Positions 14,401 through 29,400 of a DNA stretch of 64,000 nt are shown here, in pieces (the stretch's first letter is position 1; each line of letters starts with the position of its first letter). The DNA is from Aplysia californica. Lineage: Eukaryota; Mollusca; Gastropoda; Aplysiida; Aplysiidae. The stretch spans positions 813,152 through 877,151 of the forward strand of contig NW_004797276.1 in the NCBI RefSeq assembly GCF_000002075.1, in the 5' to 3' direction. Made by a program: the position numbers and the translations under genes. Below the pieces are notes generated by a model. That model saw only the letters and a program-made list of their open reading frames with translations, did no database searches and was not told where the DNA came from.

Positions 14401-17400
14401 TTCTGAAATGCAGAAACAGACTCAAGACTCGGAGACTGCTGTGGAGCCAGATCTTGAGTCCCTGAGGAAGTTAGCTGTTATTATTTATGATCAGTATTTA
14501 TCTGATAAGGTAGGAATTTTTGTACAAAATGATTTTCATATTTGTTTTATTTTGTTGCCTACATGTTTTCATTGCTGAAAGAGAAATATTGTCTTTTACA
14601 CTGTTAGGAGTAAACATGATAAAGCTGACTCTTTGCTCATAGTTAAAAGCAATGTTTATTGAAATTTTAAATACTTTGCTTTGTACACAAATAATGGTAA
14701 ATGTTTCGTTTGGAGGACATATATACTTGTGCTTTTTGTATATTTTTGTCTGTCAATCTTGTTTGAACAGCTTCTTATTTTATATTGCGAAAATATTTCT
14801 ACAGTGAACTGCTTTTTCAGGGGGGGATTTGGGGGGGGGGGGGGGTGTTTCACGTTTGCTCATGAATTCTTAACCCTTCCAGCCCCAGCCATTTTTGTGC
14901 TCTTCCTAACCCCTGTCCCAGCCAATACAGCAGTATTTCAGAAAAAGAGGCATGCATTCTAATAAAAGTGATGTCATACCTTTGTAATGAGATTTAGATA
15001 ATAACATACAACAATGTTTAAAGGTAAATGAACAAATATTATTAAAATTAAAGTTTAATTAGGTTCTTTAATTTTAAGAAATGTGCTACTTTGGTACCCC
15101 CCGAAACTGAGAATATACGCTCTTGGGATGGTGGGAGGTACAAGCACTGCTGAAAATATACGCGCTTGTGGCTTGAAGGGTTAAATTGATTATCTTTGTT
15201 GTTGCTGTAAACCAATGCACACATTTTTACTATGAATTTCTGGTTTCCCTGTATAGTGCATTTTACCATACACATTTGGCTCACCAGTCTCTCTTGATCT
15301 TTTAACAGGCTTCTGTGAAGCTTAAAATTGAACCTCACATCATCAAGTACACAGTGCAACGCTTGAAAAGCAAAATGATGTCTGAAGATGTTTTCGACAG
15401 CGTCCAAGCAAGAGTGAGTGCCACTGAACAATGAATGGTAGTATGACTATAATGGTTTTTGAAAAATCAGTATAAGTGTTATCAACATATTGAATTGTTG
15501 CAAGACGTAGAATTTCATGTCGTTTTGCCCTTCTTAGGAAAAATAATGACTGTTTAGTGCAACTTGCTAAAGTTTCTTGAAGTCTCTTGGTATTCTGTTG
15601 CACTTTTTGTCATCCTGTAAGTGTACGTTGTAGGTGCTGACATTAGTCATGTTTCTATTATAAGTTAAGTGAAAGTCCACTCTTTTACTTTGACTTTTAA
15701 ATTGTCGTATCATTTAGACTCCTCATTTCTCTCCAGGTGTACCAGATCCTTCACTGTCAGTTTTATGAAGATTTCCTGCAGTGCCCGGCGTATGTTCGTC
15801 TGCTGGGAGAGCTGGGGCTGCTAGGGGGGCAGTCGGAGGATGGGGACACTTTCAGCCTAGACGATGGTAAGGAAACATAAAGTTCTCCTCTATTCCATCT
15901 TGTTAGCATTTTCCTCTTTTTAATGAGTTGCTATTTTCGAGACAGCACTATGAAGGGAATATCTTGTGATTTCAGTTTTGGGTTGGAATTAATTTTGTCT
16001 GGATGGTGGGTAGCTTACTCTTTTAGCTCTTTTGAACCATTAAGGGATTTTAATGTGCAAAACTTGCACAAGGGACTTTTGAAATCTTTCACCCTTGTCT
16101 GAGAAGACTAGATGTTCAATTCTACCTACTCTAGGATTTAGGAGTTTAGAAGACACACAAAAAAAAAATATGATCCTGGCAAGGATGAAAACCCAGATCT
16201 CTGGGTTGACAGGCCAACATGATACTTGTTCAGCCACTGAACCCCCTTAGTTTATTCAATAATGCCTAGTATTTCATTTTTAATGCTCCCACATTTTTAA
16301 AACTTTGGGTGTGGGAAGTAAGATTTGTGAAATAACAGTTTATTCAACATTTTTGACTTAGTCCAGTGTTAAAAATTTGGTGCTGGTTTAGTTGAGAGTC
16401 CATTGCAATGTTTTTGGTCTACTGATGGTCGACTGCGAGACTGGTCTGACACCGTGTCTTATTGACAGTCTACTAGTTTATACAGACTAATGACAAGGAT
16501 CAGTTTACATTTTCCCTCTGCGTAAAAACAGGTTTGGGACTGTCGTTTACCCCATTAAAAATGTTGGTCATCAGAAGGACTATTAATGTTTTGGCATTTG
16601 TAGTTTACATTTTCCCTCTCCCACCCACCCACTCTCCACATCTGGGGACTAATAGTAGACATCTGTATCGCGATAGATGGTAAATTAAACCAGCACAAAA
16701 CATTTTTTAGGAGCAGTTGACAGGAGAATGTTCATGCTTTATTTTTTTTTCAAGAATTTTTTGTTCGGTTTAGTCTTTTATAGGTGTTTTGTATATTATC
16801 AGGTTCACATGTTTGTCTTTCAGTGGCCAGGATAATATGGTTTAAAGTAGGTTATCATTTGATTCTACTAACTCTGTACGGCATGCAGACTCTTGACTGA
16901 TACATTCATGACAAACATCAGTCTTGAGAGAGTCAGATAACACTTTTGCTTAATAAGTTTTGCCTGTAGCAATAGAGTTTTAGGGCTTTAACTTTTGTAT
17001 GATGAACGTGCACTTGTAATGCTCAGAAGTCCTTTCTCTGCTAGCATGAAGTGAAGTGTGCCTGACTGCATGTTTGTGAGTGTGTCTGTGTGTATGTGGG
17101 TCTTCATGTTGTTGTAGTTGCACTTTCGAAAGATATTAAAACTGTTTATTCTAAAGGTATGGGAGCCTTCACAAATGATTGGGTCATGCAAAAGTGATAG
17201 GTTGAAGCAAAGATTGAAGTGTTAAAATGCTGGGTGGTACTCTTCAATTATGAGCACAAAACCATTTGATGGCTAATGCTGAAATCAAAGTGGCAGCGAA
17301 CTGTCCTTGCTCTTGTTGCTGGATTGACTCTATGCTACTATGTGATCAGAGGGACATTACTTATTAGGAGACTAAGTGTCATCAGAAATATTCCAATAAA

Positions 17401-20400
17401 TTATTTTAGGTCAAAGTAAATGACACCAATCCCTGTTTGTCACATTCGTGGCCTACATTAATTTTATGGTTTGTGGAATCTTCTTAGTCTTAAGTGAAAT
17501 AAGCACTGTATGATTGCCAGGAGATAAAGACAAAAAAGGGTCCGAATAAAATGTGCAGACGAAAGTTTTCATCAATTTTTTAAATCAAATATTTTGGGGG
17601 GAGCGGGGGTAATTTAAGTGGTCATCACCTTTGCTGATGAGGTTAAGTTTTGTCATCTTAAGCTAGCCAAGCATGTGTATATGTTCACCACTGAATGAAT
17701 CGTTGTATTGTGGGTCAGTGAGTACCTAAACCATTTGCACAACCTCAGGGGCACAGAGCACTCACTTCTGAAAGTTTCTTGCTATGTTTTTTTCTTCTCT
17801 TTTGCAGTTTTTCTGCCTGTACTTTCTCTCTGCTGTGATAAAAGGAAAAGAATATCAGATCCTGACATCAAGTCAGAAAATGTTCTCTTGAAGGTTGTTC
17901 CTTCAGCATTCGCTGTTGATGCATATAGGAAGTCAGTAGATTTCTTTGCAGTCGGCTATTTTACAGGTGTCAGCATCTGACTACTTAATCAGTTAATTTC
18001 ACTTCTTGCGTCGAATAAAAGAAAAAGAATCCTCCAGTCCTTTTTTGGTCTTTTTTCACGCATAAGGTTAGAGGGTATGGGTTTACATAGTGTGACTCCT
18101 GTTTGTTCTTGCGGTTACTGTTTGAGGATTTCGGCTGGGAAATGAGAGATATTGCTAGCTTTTAGTGGCATGAAAGTTTTTATGTTAGTTGAACAAGCCT
18201 ACTAGATTTAGATGTAGATAGACAGTCTAACTTGATATAACACTGGTCTGTACATTTTTCTTTTCTTTGCTTCTATTGTGGCAATATAAATATTAAAATG
18301 TTATTAGAGGTTATGCAGTAATAATGTTTGATGGCATTGAGTATTGAGTTTTTGAAAATTACCATACTAAGAATGCTTTCTCTTTGCATGTTTGCTTGTA
18401 TTGTACTATTTCTCTTCTTTTTTAACCTGTAGATGGAAGTGCCCAGACTGGCTCCGAATGTTCCGTAGGGAGTGTAAGTTACCACCTGCCCTCTCATCTT
18501 GTAATGTCCAATCTTTCAGTTCTGCCGAAGTAGTTTTAACATCCTTTTAACGTGTTTTTTATTATTTCATCAAACGCTGTGTCGCTGAATGTGTTTGGGA
18601 GGGGTGAAGAAGCTGAGATAAAAGTTAAGTTTTAAATTGGTCCTTGAACTTGCACATTGAAAGATTAGAGATTGTTTCATTTGGGGACATATGCAGTAAT
18701 TGAAATGAAGTATCTATTCATGTACAATTTATTTGACCAAAACACAAATTTTATTGTGTAATTTAAATGAAATTCAAAATTTGAGTCTTTCCAATTTAAC
18801 AAATGGGTTACCATTATGTCTGCATTATTTAAAGAGATTTTGAGAATTTTGTACAAAGAAAATAATTTTTGGGGGTTGCGTGAAATGTAAAAGTTTGTCC
18901 TACTTGTATTTTTATTGGTTAAATATTTTCTCATGTTGACTGGCAGGAGGAGCAGTCTGAATCGCCTCAGCCTGTATCACCTCAACCTGTAAGCAAGACC
19001 TTTGCTTTTGTAGGCTTCTCTCCTCTTTTTCAATATATTTTAACAACCTCTGATTTTCTGAACTGGTAGAAGTTTAACACTGAGACCTGCTGGAGAAGCC
19101 AAATTTCATGGTCACTTAATTCATAGTTTTGCAACTCGTCAAGCAGCAGACTATTTTGAAGTCATGGTATATGAAGTAATGAACCGCACACACTCACACA
19201 CACACATGCACAATCACACTCACGCAGACTCCAATGCATGCTTCTTTCCCCGTTTCTTTTGTAACTGTGTAGGGAATGCTGCACTTCTTGTTTTGCATCC
19301 TTGGGTTGAGCTCGAAGGAACTTAGTGTAGTTTGAATAGCTTTTATTGTTAGCACTGGAAAAAAACTCAGCTACCTTTGCTCAGACATCTTTTATCAACT
19401 GCTTATATGAGCCCTAACTATTTTTATTTCTATATTGGTCTGACAATAATGACCTTGTGTGTAAATTACTTTACTTTCAAGTGGTGACTAGTTCCAACAT
19501 TCCTGTTTAGTTCTAACCTTAATCTTTTTTGTGAAAAGATGAGTGTTAACGCCTCTCACTCACTTTGCTGTGGTGATGAATTATTACAAAACATTTTAGG
19601 TCTCACCTTTTTCTCTGTACGAATCAAAAAATAAACAGATGATGATGACACATTTATTCTTTATTCTCTCTCTCTCTTTTATAATCCAGTTTCTTTGTTC
19701 CGGCTTTTTACTAAACCAACCAGTCCTTTCTATGTTAATATACACTAACTATAATTGTGTTTAAGGCTAACCATGGTGCATTTCATCATGCACAGATCAT
19801 GATTGAGCTACTATAATAACATGTTCAGAGCTGGAAATTGTGTCTGAAAGATTTGTGCCCTTACCTTTTTTTTTATTGAGCTATAACAGGCCCCGACTCT
19901 TATTTCATAGATAGGATTTTTCTGTCAGTTCGGAAGCATGCTTCCATTTTTAAAATGCTTTATTTATTGCTACATATATGACAGAACAAAATTGGATAAA
20001 TAGTGCTTGTTGTTCAGGCAGCCCCCAAATGTGTAGATTTTAGGAAAACTCAGAGGTTCTTGCATGGTTTTCTTTGTAGTATTGAATTGTCAACAGACAA
20101 ATTTCTTTTACAGGTTATAAAGCTAGCAATGTTTTACTTTTTTTTTAGCTCATATATTATTTATTTCATTAGCATGGCCAATTATAATTTTCATACATTT
20201 TTTCATCGACCAAAATTTTCAGTCCTTTTGGTCATTCCGTATGAGACATATATTCTGTATTTTTTAACTCTCCTTACCCATTTTTTTCCCCCGCAAAGGC
20301 ATGCATTTTCTAAGCATTTTTGTTCTGTATGTTTAATCTTTTTTTTTGTGTAGGTGTGAGTAAGTTTTATGTCAGAAGTTTATTTAAGTTCTTTTTCTTT

Positions 20401-23400
20401 TTGGATAAGGTTTTTTTTTTTATTGTAGTAGTGAGAAGGTTTTGTAAATTCCTACTAGTGCCACGGGATTGGGATTTCTGTGAATTTTTTTGGTTTTTGC
20501 ACATAAAAGTCTGGGGGTTTATTTAGATTAGAATTTAGGATGCAGGTCTCATTTAAAATGATTTTCATTTCAGTATAATTTTTTAAGAGATTAAAAAAAA
20601 ATCCTTTGATTAGGTGTGCCATTGTTGGCTTTGACTTATCACAAGTAAGATGCTGTTGATTAGGAGGAACCACCGTTATATCTTTTGACTTTTCTATCTG
20701 TAATAATGTGTGTATCATCTTCTTTTCCTAGCATTTTTTTGTTAGTTGTGTCAGTCTACCCTTTTTCTAATACGCTACTGGTAGAAACAATGTGTGATGT
20801 CCTGTTTTCCTTGATGATATCTTGCAAGCTTTTCCCGACCAGTAAAAGTAGTCAAGAATTTGGCCAGTGAGTTTCAAAATGGTTTCTGAGACTTGTTTTT
20901 CCTCTGAATTTGCTCTCTCTTCATGAGCTACAGAGAGCAGTTCCATTGATAAGCTTAGAGTCTCCTTTGTCCTAGCTTTTCTGAATGCGAATGCTTCCTT
21001 GTTACGCTTCCCAGTTATATGACATGAGTTAACTTTACTTGGCTTATACTTTTTTGTACCCCATCTTTGCATCCTCCCCCTTTTTTGAGTGAACTTCGCT
21101 AGCCAATTTACCTCATGATAATGGCATAGTACAAGCCAGGTTGCAATTGAAGGTATTTCTCTTATTGAATATCTTTGTAGATCATTTTCGTAACATTTTC
21201 TCCTACTGATTTTTTATGAAATCTTCTTGATCTTGCTGAAAGACTTTGTAATTGGTTGGGTTTTTTTGCCTCAAGATGCAGACTTCTTTAAACTTGTTTT
21301 ATTGTATAGAGCACATTTGTGCTCTTAACAAAACTTCTTTAATGTGGTATCTTTCTTCTTTTCTTTTTCTTTTGTAAATGTTGTGTGACTAGAGTCTTTC
21401 ACATCTAATCACTAGACTTATTGTTTCTCTTGTCTATTATGGAAATAATGATAATAGGCCAGTGGTATTTGGCATACTCTGCAGGTTGCCCCTAAATAAT
21501 TGTGTGTATCTTTTACCATGTAACAACATACTCCTTACCTATTCCTTGCGACAGCGTGTTATTTGCTGCAGGCATGGCTTCAGACTCCCCTACTATTTTT
21601 ATTTATAGTCTGGTAGGACTTTTTCTCTGAAATTTAAAAGTTTGGGGAACTTACTAGTTTCTTTTTCTTTTGGAGAGCTTGTCCGTTCAGGTCACTGTAT
21701 TCTACTTTGTACAAAACCAGTAAATTAAACTATTTGATATCAAAAGCAAAATAAAGAAGGTACGGCTTGTACACACCTCTGTATGAATATGTCTGTTGAG
21801 TAAGTAACCTCAAGCAAGTATTTTCATTTGTGTAAAGTTGAAAGACCTTTTCAATTTGGCGCACTATTTCATACCTTCATTTATTCTATTGTTCACTCAT
21901 GGCATGTGTATGCTTGTAGAATTTTGTTTTGTTTTTGTTGGGGGGATTTTGGGAGTTTATTTACACACATTTCAACATTGCTCTCGCAATAATGACTTGT
22001 CTCGGAATTTTTGAGGAACAAAGAATGATGAGCCCTGTCTTCATAGGTGAACATGTGTGTGATATGTATTAACATTGGTCAGGATAAGAGGAATAACTCT
22101 TACTCTGTGCCAGTCACAGTAGAGATTTATGTCTCCAATCAGAGAACATCCTCCAAAGTAAACTACTTTGTCATGGTATAGACTTGCGACTGTTTCATCT
22201 AAAGTTAGATTTGAGGAATGCTCTTGTTCTGGAAATTCTTGGTTACAATTGAAAGATGCTTGATTCATAAGGATGTTATTGTAGTTTCACTGACAAAAGA
22301 TTTTTTTCCCCTCCTTTTTTTTAGCTCATGTATTAGACCCAGTACCGTACTGCTCTGCATTTTCACACATTACCATATTTAAAAAAATGATACTTCTTTG
22401 TAAGTGAGGACAAGAGTGCCTGTCTTGTCATAAAATGTCAAATCGTGCTTGGCTATTTTTTTGTCCCCTGCTACTGGAAAATATCTCCCTATTACTTTCA
22501 GTCTCAAGGATAACTTGAGATGTGTGAGGCAACCTGCAAGAATTGAGAATGAGTCACCAACTGGAAATTTTGACTTTTTATTCGATCTCACTGCAAGGAC
22601 TGTCCTGGGTATTCTGCTCTTTAAATTTGGAAAATATCTGTTCTCAAAGCAACGTTAGGGTGAAAAGAAGTCTGAAATTTTAAAGAAGCACAAACTGAGA
22701 AAAACTGGGGTAAAAGTTTCAACACACATTTATTTTCAAAATAGTCTTAGAAATGCAGTTTGGCTCTTACTTTGGCCCCTAGAATGCCCAGTTTTAGAGT
22801 TGCACCTATAGAATAGCACAAAAACATTCACAAATCTCTTTATAAAGAATGAAAAAGTAGATAAAAATGCCAAACGATGTCATAGTTTACTTTCTAGTTT
22901 TGGTGACCAAAATGAAGTCTGAATAAAGAGCTGCAATCATTTGTGATAAAATTGCATATTTTGTTTGGAAAAAAGCAAAAAAAAAAAAAGGGTAGGTCAG
23001 AAGTTTATCAAAAGTAAGACATTTAGAGGCCTTGTTTTAGGAAATAATCATAAGATGGTGGGGAACACCGGGCGCCCCAGTATAAATAATTCAAACTTAA
23101 CCTGGGATGACTCATTCTCATGTTTTGGCCTACAGCTCAGAACTTTGTTTGCAGAAATATTCTCCTCTTGCAGGCCGCCTCACCTATTTGAACAAAACTA
23201 ACTACCGTTGTTCTGAAGGAGATGAGCTCTGGATTATTGATATGAGGAGCCTTAATTAAGGCTGGAGATTTTGGCAATATATGTAGAGCGAAACAAAGGA
23301 AAAGAGAGAGAGGTTAACCTGTCATTTAAATACCTTGGACTGCTAACGATTATGTAAAGGGTCGTGTTATGACTATTATATATTTTTTCCCTTATAATGA

Positions 23401-26400
23401 CCAGGATGAAAAAAAACCCCATAGTGTTGAATTGATCCTTCAGTTATAAAAAAAAAAATGAGGTGGGTTTTGTCTTTTAGCTTTGCTGAAAGTGAGATTT
23501 TTAAATCATACATATTGTTGCTAAAATGACTTGAACAGAGAAGTCCGTTCCTGATTCACTTCTTAGAAGTATGACCTTTCTTTGAGTAAATGGTAGCTTT
23601 TGTTAAGATAGAATGAAAAAAAATAAGACATTCCTGTGAAGTAGTTTTTTAAAGTCTTTCTTAATATTGACATGATTGTATAGTCCCTGTGAGTTATTTT
23701 AGGTCTTCTCCAGTCTAATCTTTTCCTTTGTATCTTATATTGTTCAGTACCAAAACCTTAATTGAGGAAAGGGTTGAAATTGACTCTGTTGTTTTAGGAA
23801 AGTTAAAGAGTGTCGTCATGGTTTGTTGTCTGTGTTTTCCCAGGCTGAGGACCTGGTGGATGTGCAGAACGAGGAGTCTATTTCGGACACCATTTCTGTG
23901 GGCTCCGCATCATCAGCCACCTCCGCAGGCTCTCCGGCTGGGGATGTCTACCTCTACGCTCAAATCACTCAGTCAGGTACAAACTATGCTTGATAATTTT
24001 TAAAGGTTAAGAGAAGAGAGTTGGATTTTATTGATCTCCTCAAAGAAAATTTGCTGTGGTATGGCAAATACATATATACTGGTCAACATACAAACATACA
24101 CTCACATACCCCCTCATATTAAATGATAAAATAATGGGGAAAATTACTTGGCTGCTAAAAGTTTTGTAAGGTATTAAAGTCTAATGATTTTCGCCATGGT
24201 AATTTTAGAATGTTGCTATTTGGGCGTCTTTTTGAAGGAATGTACAGGTTATTACAAACTTCAGCTACAAGCATACGGGCACCTTCCCCATTCCTTTTGG
24301 TCCAGCTTTGGGAATGCTTGACTCTTTGTTTGGCCAACTTAACACCTGAAGGGATGTCACCAAAGGCCGGTATGTTCTTGCTGCTGGCAGGTTTTGAAGA
24401 TGTTAGTGCTACATTGTAGTCCTTGCTGAACAGGGGTTATAGCTGTTTCCAACGTCTCATGCAGTAGACTGGCTTCTGTGGTGTAGTGGTAAGGCGCTTC
24501 AATGTTGCATGCAGGAGACTTGAGTTTGATTCCCGAGTGGGGAAACATTTTTATCGAGCATCTCTGTCTTTCTGCTGGGATGTTGTGTCCCTCTCAGCCC
24601 AGGTAGGCCCAGTCATGCGGGGTTGGAGCCTGCCTCCTAAATGATGTAAATTGTGCACTGTGTTAATGGGGGCATAAAAACACCTACATTAATTAAAATA
24701 TCATTCAGCAGAAACTTTGACTATCGAAAAAAACAGAAACTTTGATAGAGTGTAATATTTGAAAATGTTCAAACATTTCCTTGACAGGTATTGTGAAGGA
24801 GCCAGACAAGAGTGGCAAAAGCTATGCAGTGTTTGCTGTTACTGTGCGAAAAAAAGAACCATATGCTGAGGAGGAAGAGATGTGGGATGTGTACAGGAGA
24901 TATAGTGACTTCCATGATTTACATATGATTTTAACAGAAAAGGTAAGTGGGCAGTCTTGTTTCAGTATTTCAATTTTACACTTTACTGTCTGATGAAAGT
25001 AGAAGACCTTTCATGTAGCTTCATTCATGTTACTGATGTATGCAGATGTTTAGGCTTGGTGGGGAAAGTCAAGGCATGTGGGGTCAATGACAGCCAGGAG
25101 TGAAAAGCTGGTCTACATTGACTGGTGACAGGATGTTGTCTAGTTAAAATATGGAATCAGAGGTACAGTGCAAACTGAAAAGGGATGAAAGATCAGAATC
25201 TGATAGTGTTGGCAATTCCTAACAAAACTTTGGTGATCGCGTCTCTGGTGGGTCTGTAAGTTCTGTTGTAGCTCTTCCCTGTTCATAACTTCTTACAGAA
25301 GTATACAAATATACATTTTGTAATGCACAATAACCATGCTGGTGGTGTGCCTAGTTTATTGCCATCGATAATTTTGTTGGAGTGCTCTTTGCGCCTTTGT
25401 CATGCCTTATTTTCTGTGAACCATAGGCCACCATGGCTTTTAAAAATATTTTTTTTACTGTTTTGTTAATTCGCGTTGACTGGCACAGTAACAAAAGCTG
25501 TGTCCTCTACAGAGAAAAATATAAATTTTACCACTTAACGTGGAATAAGTCCATAATATGGTCTCACATTTGCTACCTCCCAGTTCCCAGAACTGACCAT
25601 TCCTCAACTACCTGGAAAAACAGTACTTAAGAAGACAAATCAAAGTTTCCTCGAGAAAAGGAGGAAAGACCTTGATAAATACCTCAGGGTAAGTAAATAA
25701 ATTGTTTTCTCTGTGAAGTAAGGTTTGTCTTGACACTTTCTCTATTGTTTTAATTGATTTGTTATAGCTTGTACAAAGACTTTGGCCCTTATCACAGCAT
25801 GTTGACAATATTGCTGATCATTTTGCAGTTTACTAGGGTCTGATTATTGTTCATGGTTTGAAGAACCTGATAAGCCTTTGGAGGTTAAGGTTAAGTCCAA
25901 ATTGAATGAAACTTTTATAATTTCCTTCCTGTTATGTTTTTAACTGTCAATGTCACTTGTGTGTTCTGGTGAAGAAAAAAATGCACTGACTGGACACAAC
26001 TTTTTTGTTTTTAGTAGGGTAGGGCATTGAACCTCACTGTTTTAATTTCTCTCTCAGTAGCTGTAATGAAGTGACCCATTTCCTTTCTTTCAGAGCCTTA
26101 TGAAGCCAGAGCTACTCCAGAATGTTGCAGGCCTCGAAGATTTGCTCAATCAGTTCCTTCACACTGGAATCTGGGAAAAGCACAAATCAGAGTTTTCTAG
26201 AAAGGTACACATTGTGAGGCCAGCACTTATCATTTTTCTCTCAGTCAATGTGCTTCATCAGTTCAATAAACAGGAAATGAGAATTAATTGGGGATTTTTA
26301 AGGGCAAAAGAGAAACAATACATTAAAGCATCCTTTCTCAAAGAGGCCTGGTTGAAAATATGTGCTGAAATGAAACAGAATATGAAGTTTTAAAAATTGT

Positions 26401-29400
26401 GGTTCATCGTTTGTCAGTTCATAATTAGTTTTGCTTGATTTATATTTGTTTTGTAATACAATTAATTTTCATTTGCATAGATTGAAAGAAAGAATTCATT
26501 GCTGTTTTATGCAGTGAAGTTATGAAAGATGTTTGATTCCGTCCATCAACTTTATCTTTTTCGTCACAGATGGACACAATAGTAAATCCACTGAAAACAG
26601 CTTCTAAGAACGTGGGCAACGCTGTCAAAAGTGTCCCAGATGGTGTATCCAAGATAGGAGATGGTCTTGGCAAGGTGTTTGCATCCCAAAGAAGTGTAGG
26701 TTTTCATTAATAAGAAACAATTTAGTGTTTGGTAGTTATCTTGTGACTCTTGTGGTTTTGTGACTTTGTCATGTTTTTAAAAAAAAGTGAATCCAGTAAT
26801 TAATGTTCAGTTTTTACAGACTTTACTTGGCACTGTGGTTTGGAACTATATGCAGCGAATATTTTAAGATTTGCTGTTTTATTGTTTTAAGAGTGAAAAA
26901 AAGAACAGAGCTTGATTGTTGCAGAGCTTGTTTTGTTTATGACCTGCTGTTGAACATAAATACCGATATATATGTACTTATAAATATGTTGTTACTTTTT
27001 GGCACTCCAGATGGAACAGACAAAAGCTAGAGAACTGTTAAATCAAGGCAAAGTGGGTGCAGGATTAGACCCTGAGGTGAGACTTTTTGATGTCATTAAT
27101 TTTCACAACTGGTTACATGATTTCTTATTAAATGAAGAATTTCACAACTTGTTACATTTCTGGTCAAATTAGTTAAGAAATGAAAGAATACGTTTCTGGC
27201 TCACACAAAAAGTAGGATGTTTTTAATCAATGTTTGTCATATCCCCACCATATAAACAAAGTAAAAAAGTTGAATTCGCGACACCTGGAAACTTTAAAAG
27301 CCAAAGTTGTGTTCTGATGAACTTGTGTGTGTTCCAAAATACACTGAATTTTTGTTTTAGAAATGAAAACTGCGCAAGGCTTGTTGACCTTAGAGGCTTG
27401 TTAAGCAAAAAGAAAACATGGTTATAATAACAATTGACTGGTGCCTTATCAGGCTGTGCTATATCACCCTCCCTACTCTTTATTTTAGCAAATGTGCAAG
27501 CTCATTTTCTTTGGTTGGCTTTCCTTTTTTTCATTGATCCAACTGATGTTATAAAGAGGAGCAATTAATCTGATTCTTATTAATGTTGATGTATTATGAG
27601 TTGTGATCTTTTCTTGCATCTTATGATACATATAAAATGGAATCATGTGTATTAGATTTGGGTGTTGCATTTTCATGGTGCTTGTTCTCAACTCTAACTC
27701 AGAATGAATAACACTGTGGATTTCCATGGGCCATCTCTCATTGCAGTTGGTGGAGAATATCCCCCTGAGGATCATGTTGCTGCTGATGGACGAAGTGTTT
27801 GACCTGCGCCACAAGAACCAGTGGCTTCGTCGAAGAATAGTAGCCATTTTGAGACAACTCATTAAGGCCACATTTGGAGACAAAATCAACAGGTTAGAAT
27901 TTATTTATATTTTTATGAGTGTCCCCGATCAACATTTATTTTGTTGTTTTGTCCTTCTATCACTTACAACTCATTCTCTCTTACGTCATAATACTGTCTA
28001 AATTATATATGTCGGCCACAGATTGTCGAGGAGAAAAATAACTGTCTTAGATAGGTGGCCTTCTTATACCGTGTCATTATAACTGAAAAAGTACGCAATG
28101 GAGGAAATAGGAAGTTGCCTTTTATACTGGTGTTTATCTTATATAGGTGGCCGTTAGAGCTGGTTCGACTGTACTTTTTACATTGTTTGTGAATTTCTTA
28201 ATCAGAGGAACTGGTAGGATTTGAGAAAATAACTGTTTTTTCATTTTCCTGAAAATGTTTGTTGCCACACTAACGCTTTAGCTTTCTATCCTCAAGAAAA
28301 ATGAAGAATCAACTCTAAAAATGATTTGAAAAGTAGACAGAATAAAGACAGAAACGGCAAATGCAAATTGAACTGCAGGATGGATGTCAAGTTTAGAAAG
28401 GAAGTACTTCTGAGGCATTTAAAGATCATACCAATTCTGTGGTTTATAAATCTCTAAATTGGTAGCACGCCCTGCTCTTATGAATCGGCGAATTTTTACA
28501 ATGATTTGGTAATACCAGAAAAGCAATGATTTAGCATTGGTTGTTCCCACGCTGTCAGTATCTTTTAATGCCTCAGAAAGAAATCTTTCATATTTAGTAT
28601 CTTTTAGTTCTTGACGCAGGCTTAGACTTCTTACATATTTGCCCACTGTAAGTGGGTTGGTTTACTGTAGTCTTGATTATATACCATGATATCTAGTTAA
28701 TGTTGGCAAGCATAAGCAGAGGTATGAATGTAACTAAATTTCTTCAAGATACAGTTGTAGGGACTTAATGAGTGATAATGAAACTTTTTGTTTTTGACAG
28801 GAAAATTGTAGAACATGTAGACTTTATGACGTCCTCTGAGCAGATGGCAGAATATGTAGCAGCTTTCAGGTGAGATATGAATATGTCCTGATTAGATTGT
28901 GTTGTGTATTTTGCTTTTGATAATGCTTTTCGAATTTTCTTTATGATGTTCTTTCAAAGTGCCCTTGTTTTGCCACAGTATATTCTAAGTATATCTTGGC
29001 TGTTCAAACTTTGACAAAGCTCCAAATTCTAAACAGCTAAGGAAAAAACCTTAGCTGTTTAGAATTTGGAGCTTTGTCAAAGTTTGAAGTTTTGCATATG
29101 TAAGGGAGTAGATCTACTTTCCTAAAACTACCTCAAATACTGTCTTTTTTCATGGAACAAATCTTTTTAAAAATCACAGCTTCTGGTAAATAGTTGAGAT
29201 GTTTGTTATTTGTTGTGAAGATTGGAGGCTGTTTTAGTATGACATGAGCCATTGTTAAAAGATTTTTGGTCAAGTGTCGCTGATTTTTCCAATCTGAGAG
29301 TTTGATTAAGAATATTTTATTAATTCTTTTGCATGTGTTGCTCTTTTAGTGAAACAATATGATCACTGTTATGCATGGCATTGAGTTGGCTCATTTCAGA

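Larger units (their letters stand above)
15867..18432 (+). other. SNX13 intron 15, mostly unique sequence
   Basis: Contains a tRNA-derived SINE (16040-16250) and a possible inverted-repeat element (16380-16696). The rest is AT-rich with no recognisable coding or structured sequence. Confidence 0.6.

Noticed and set aside
20767-22658. Several 60-100 codon frames in the large SNX13 intron
   Set aside because: No similarity to known proteins, no splice-site support, overlapping frames on both strands.
24480-24550. Possible functional tRNA gene
   Set aside because: The A box is good, but the B box is altered, there is no acceptor-stem pairing I can fold, and the body continues as a SINE.
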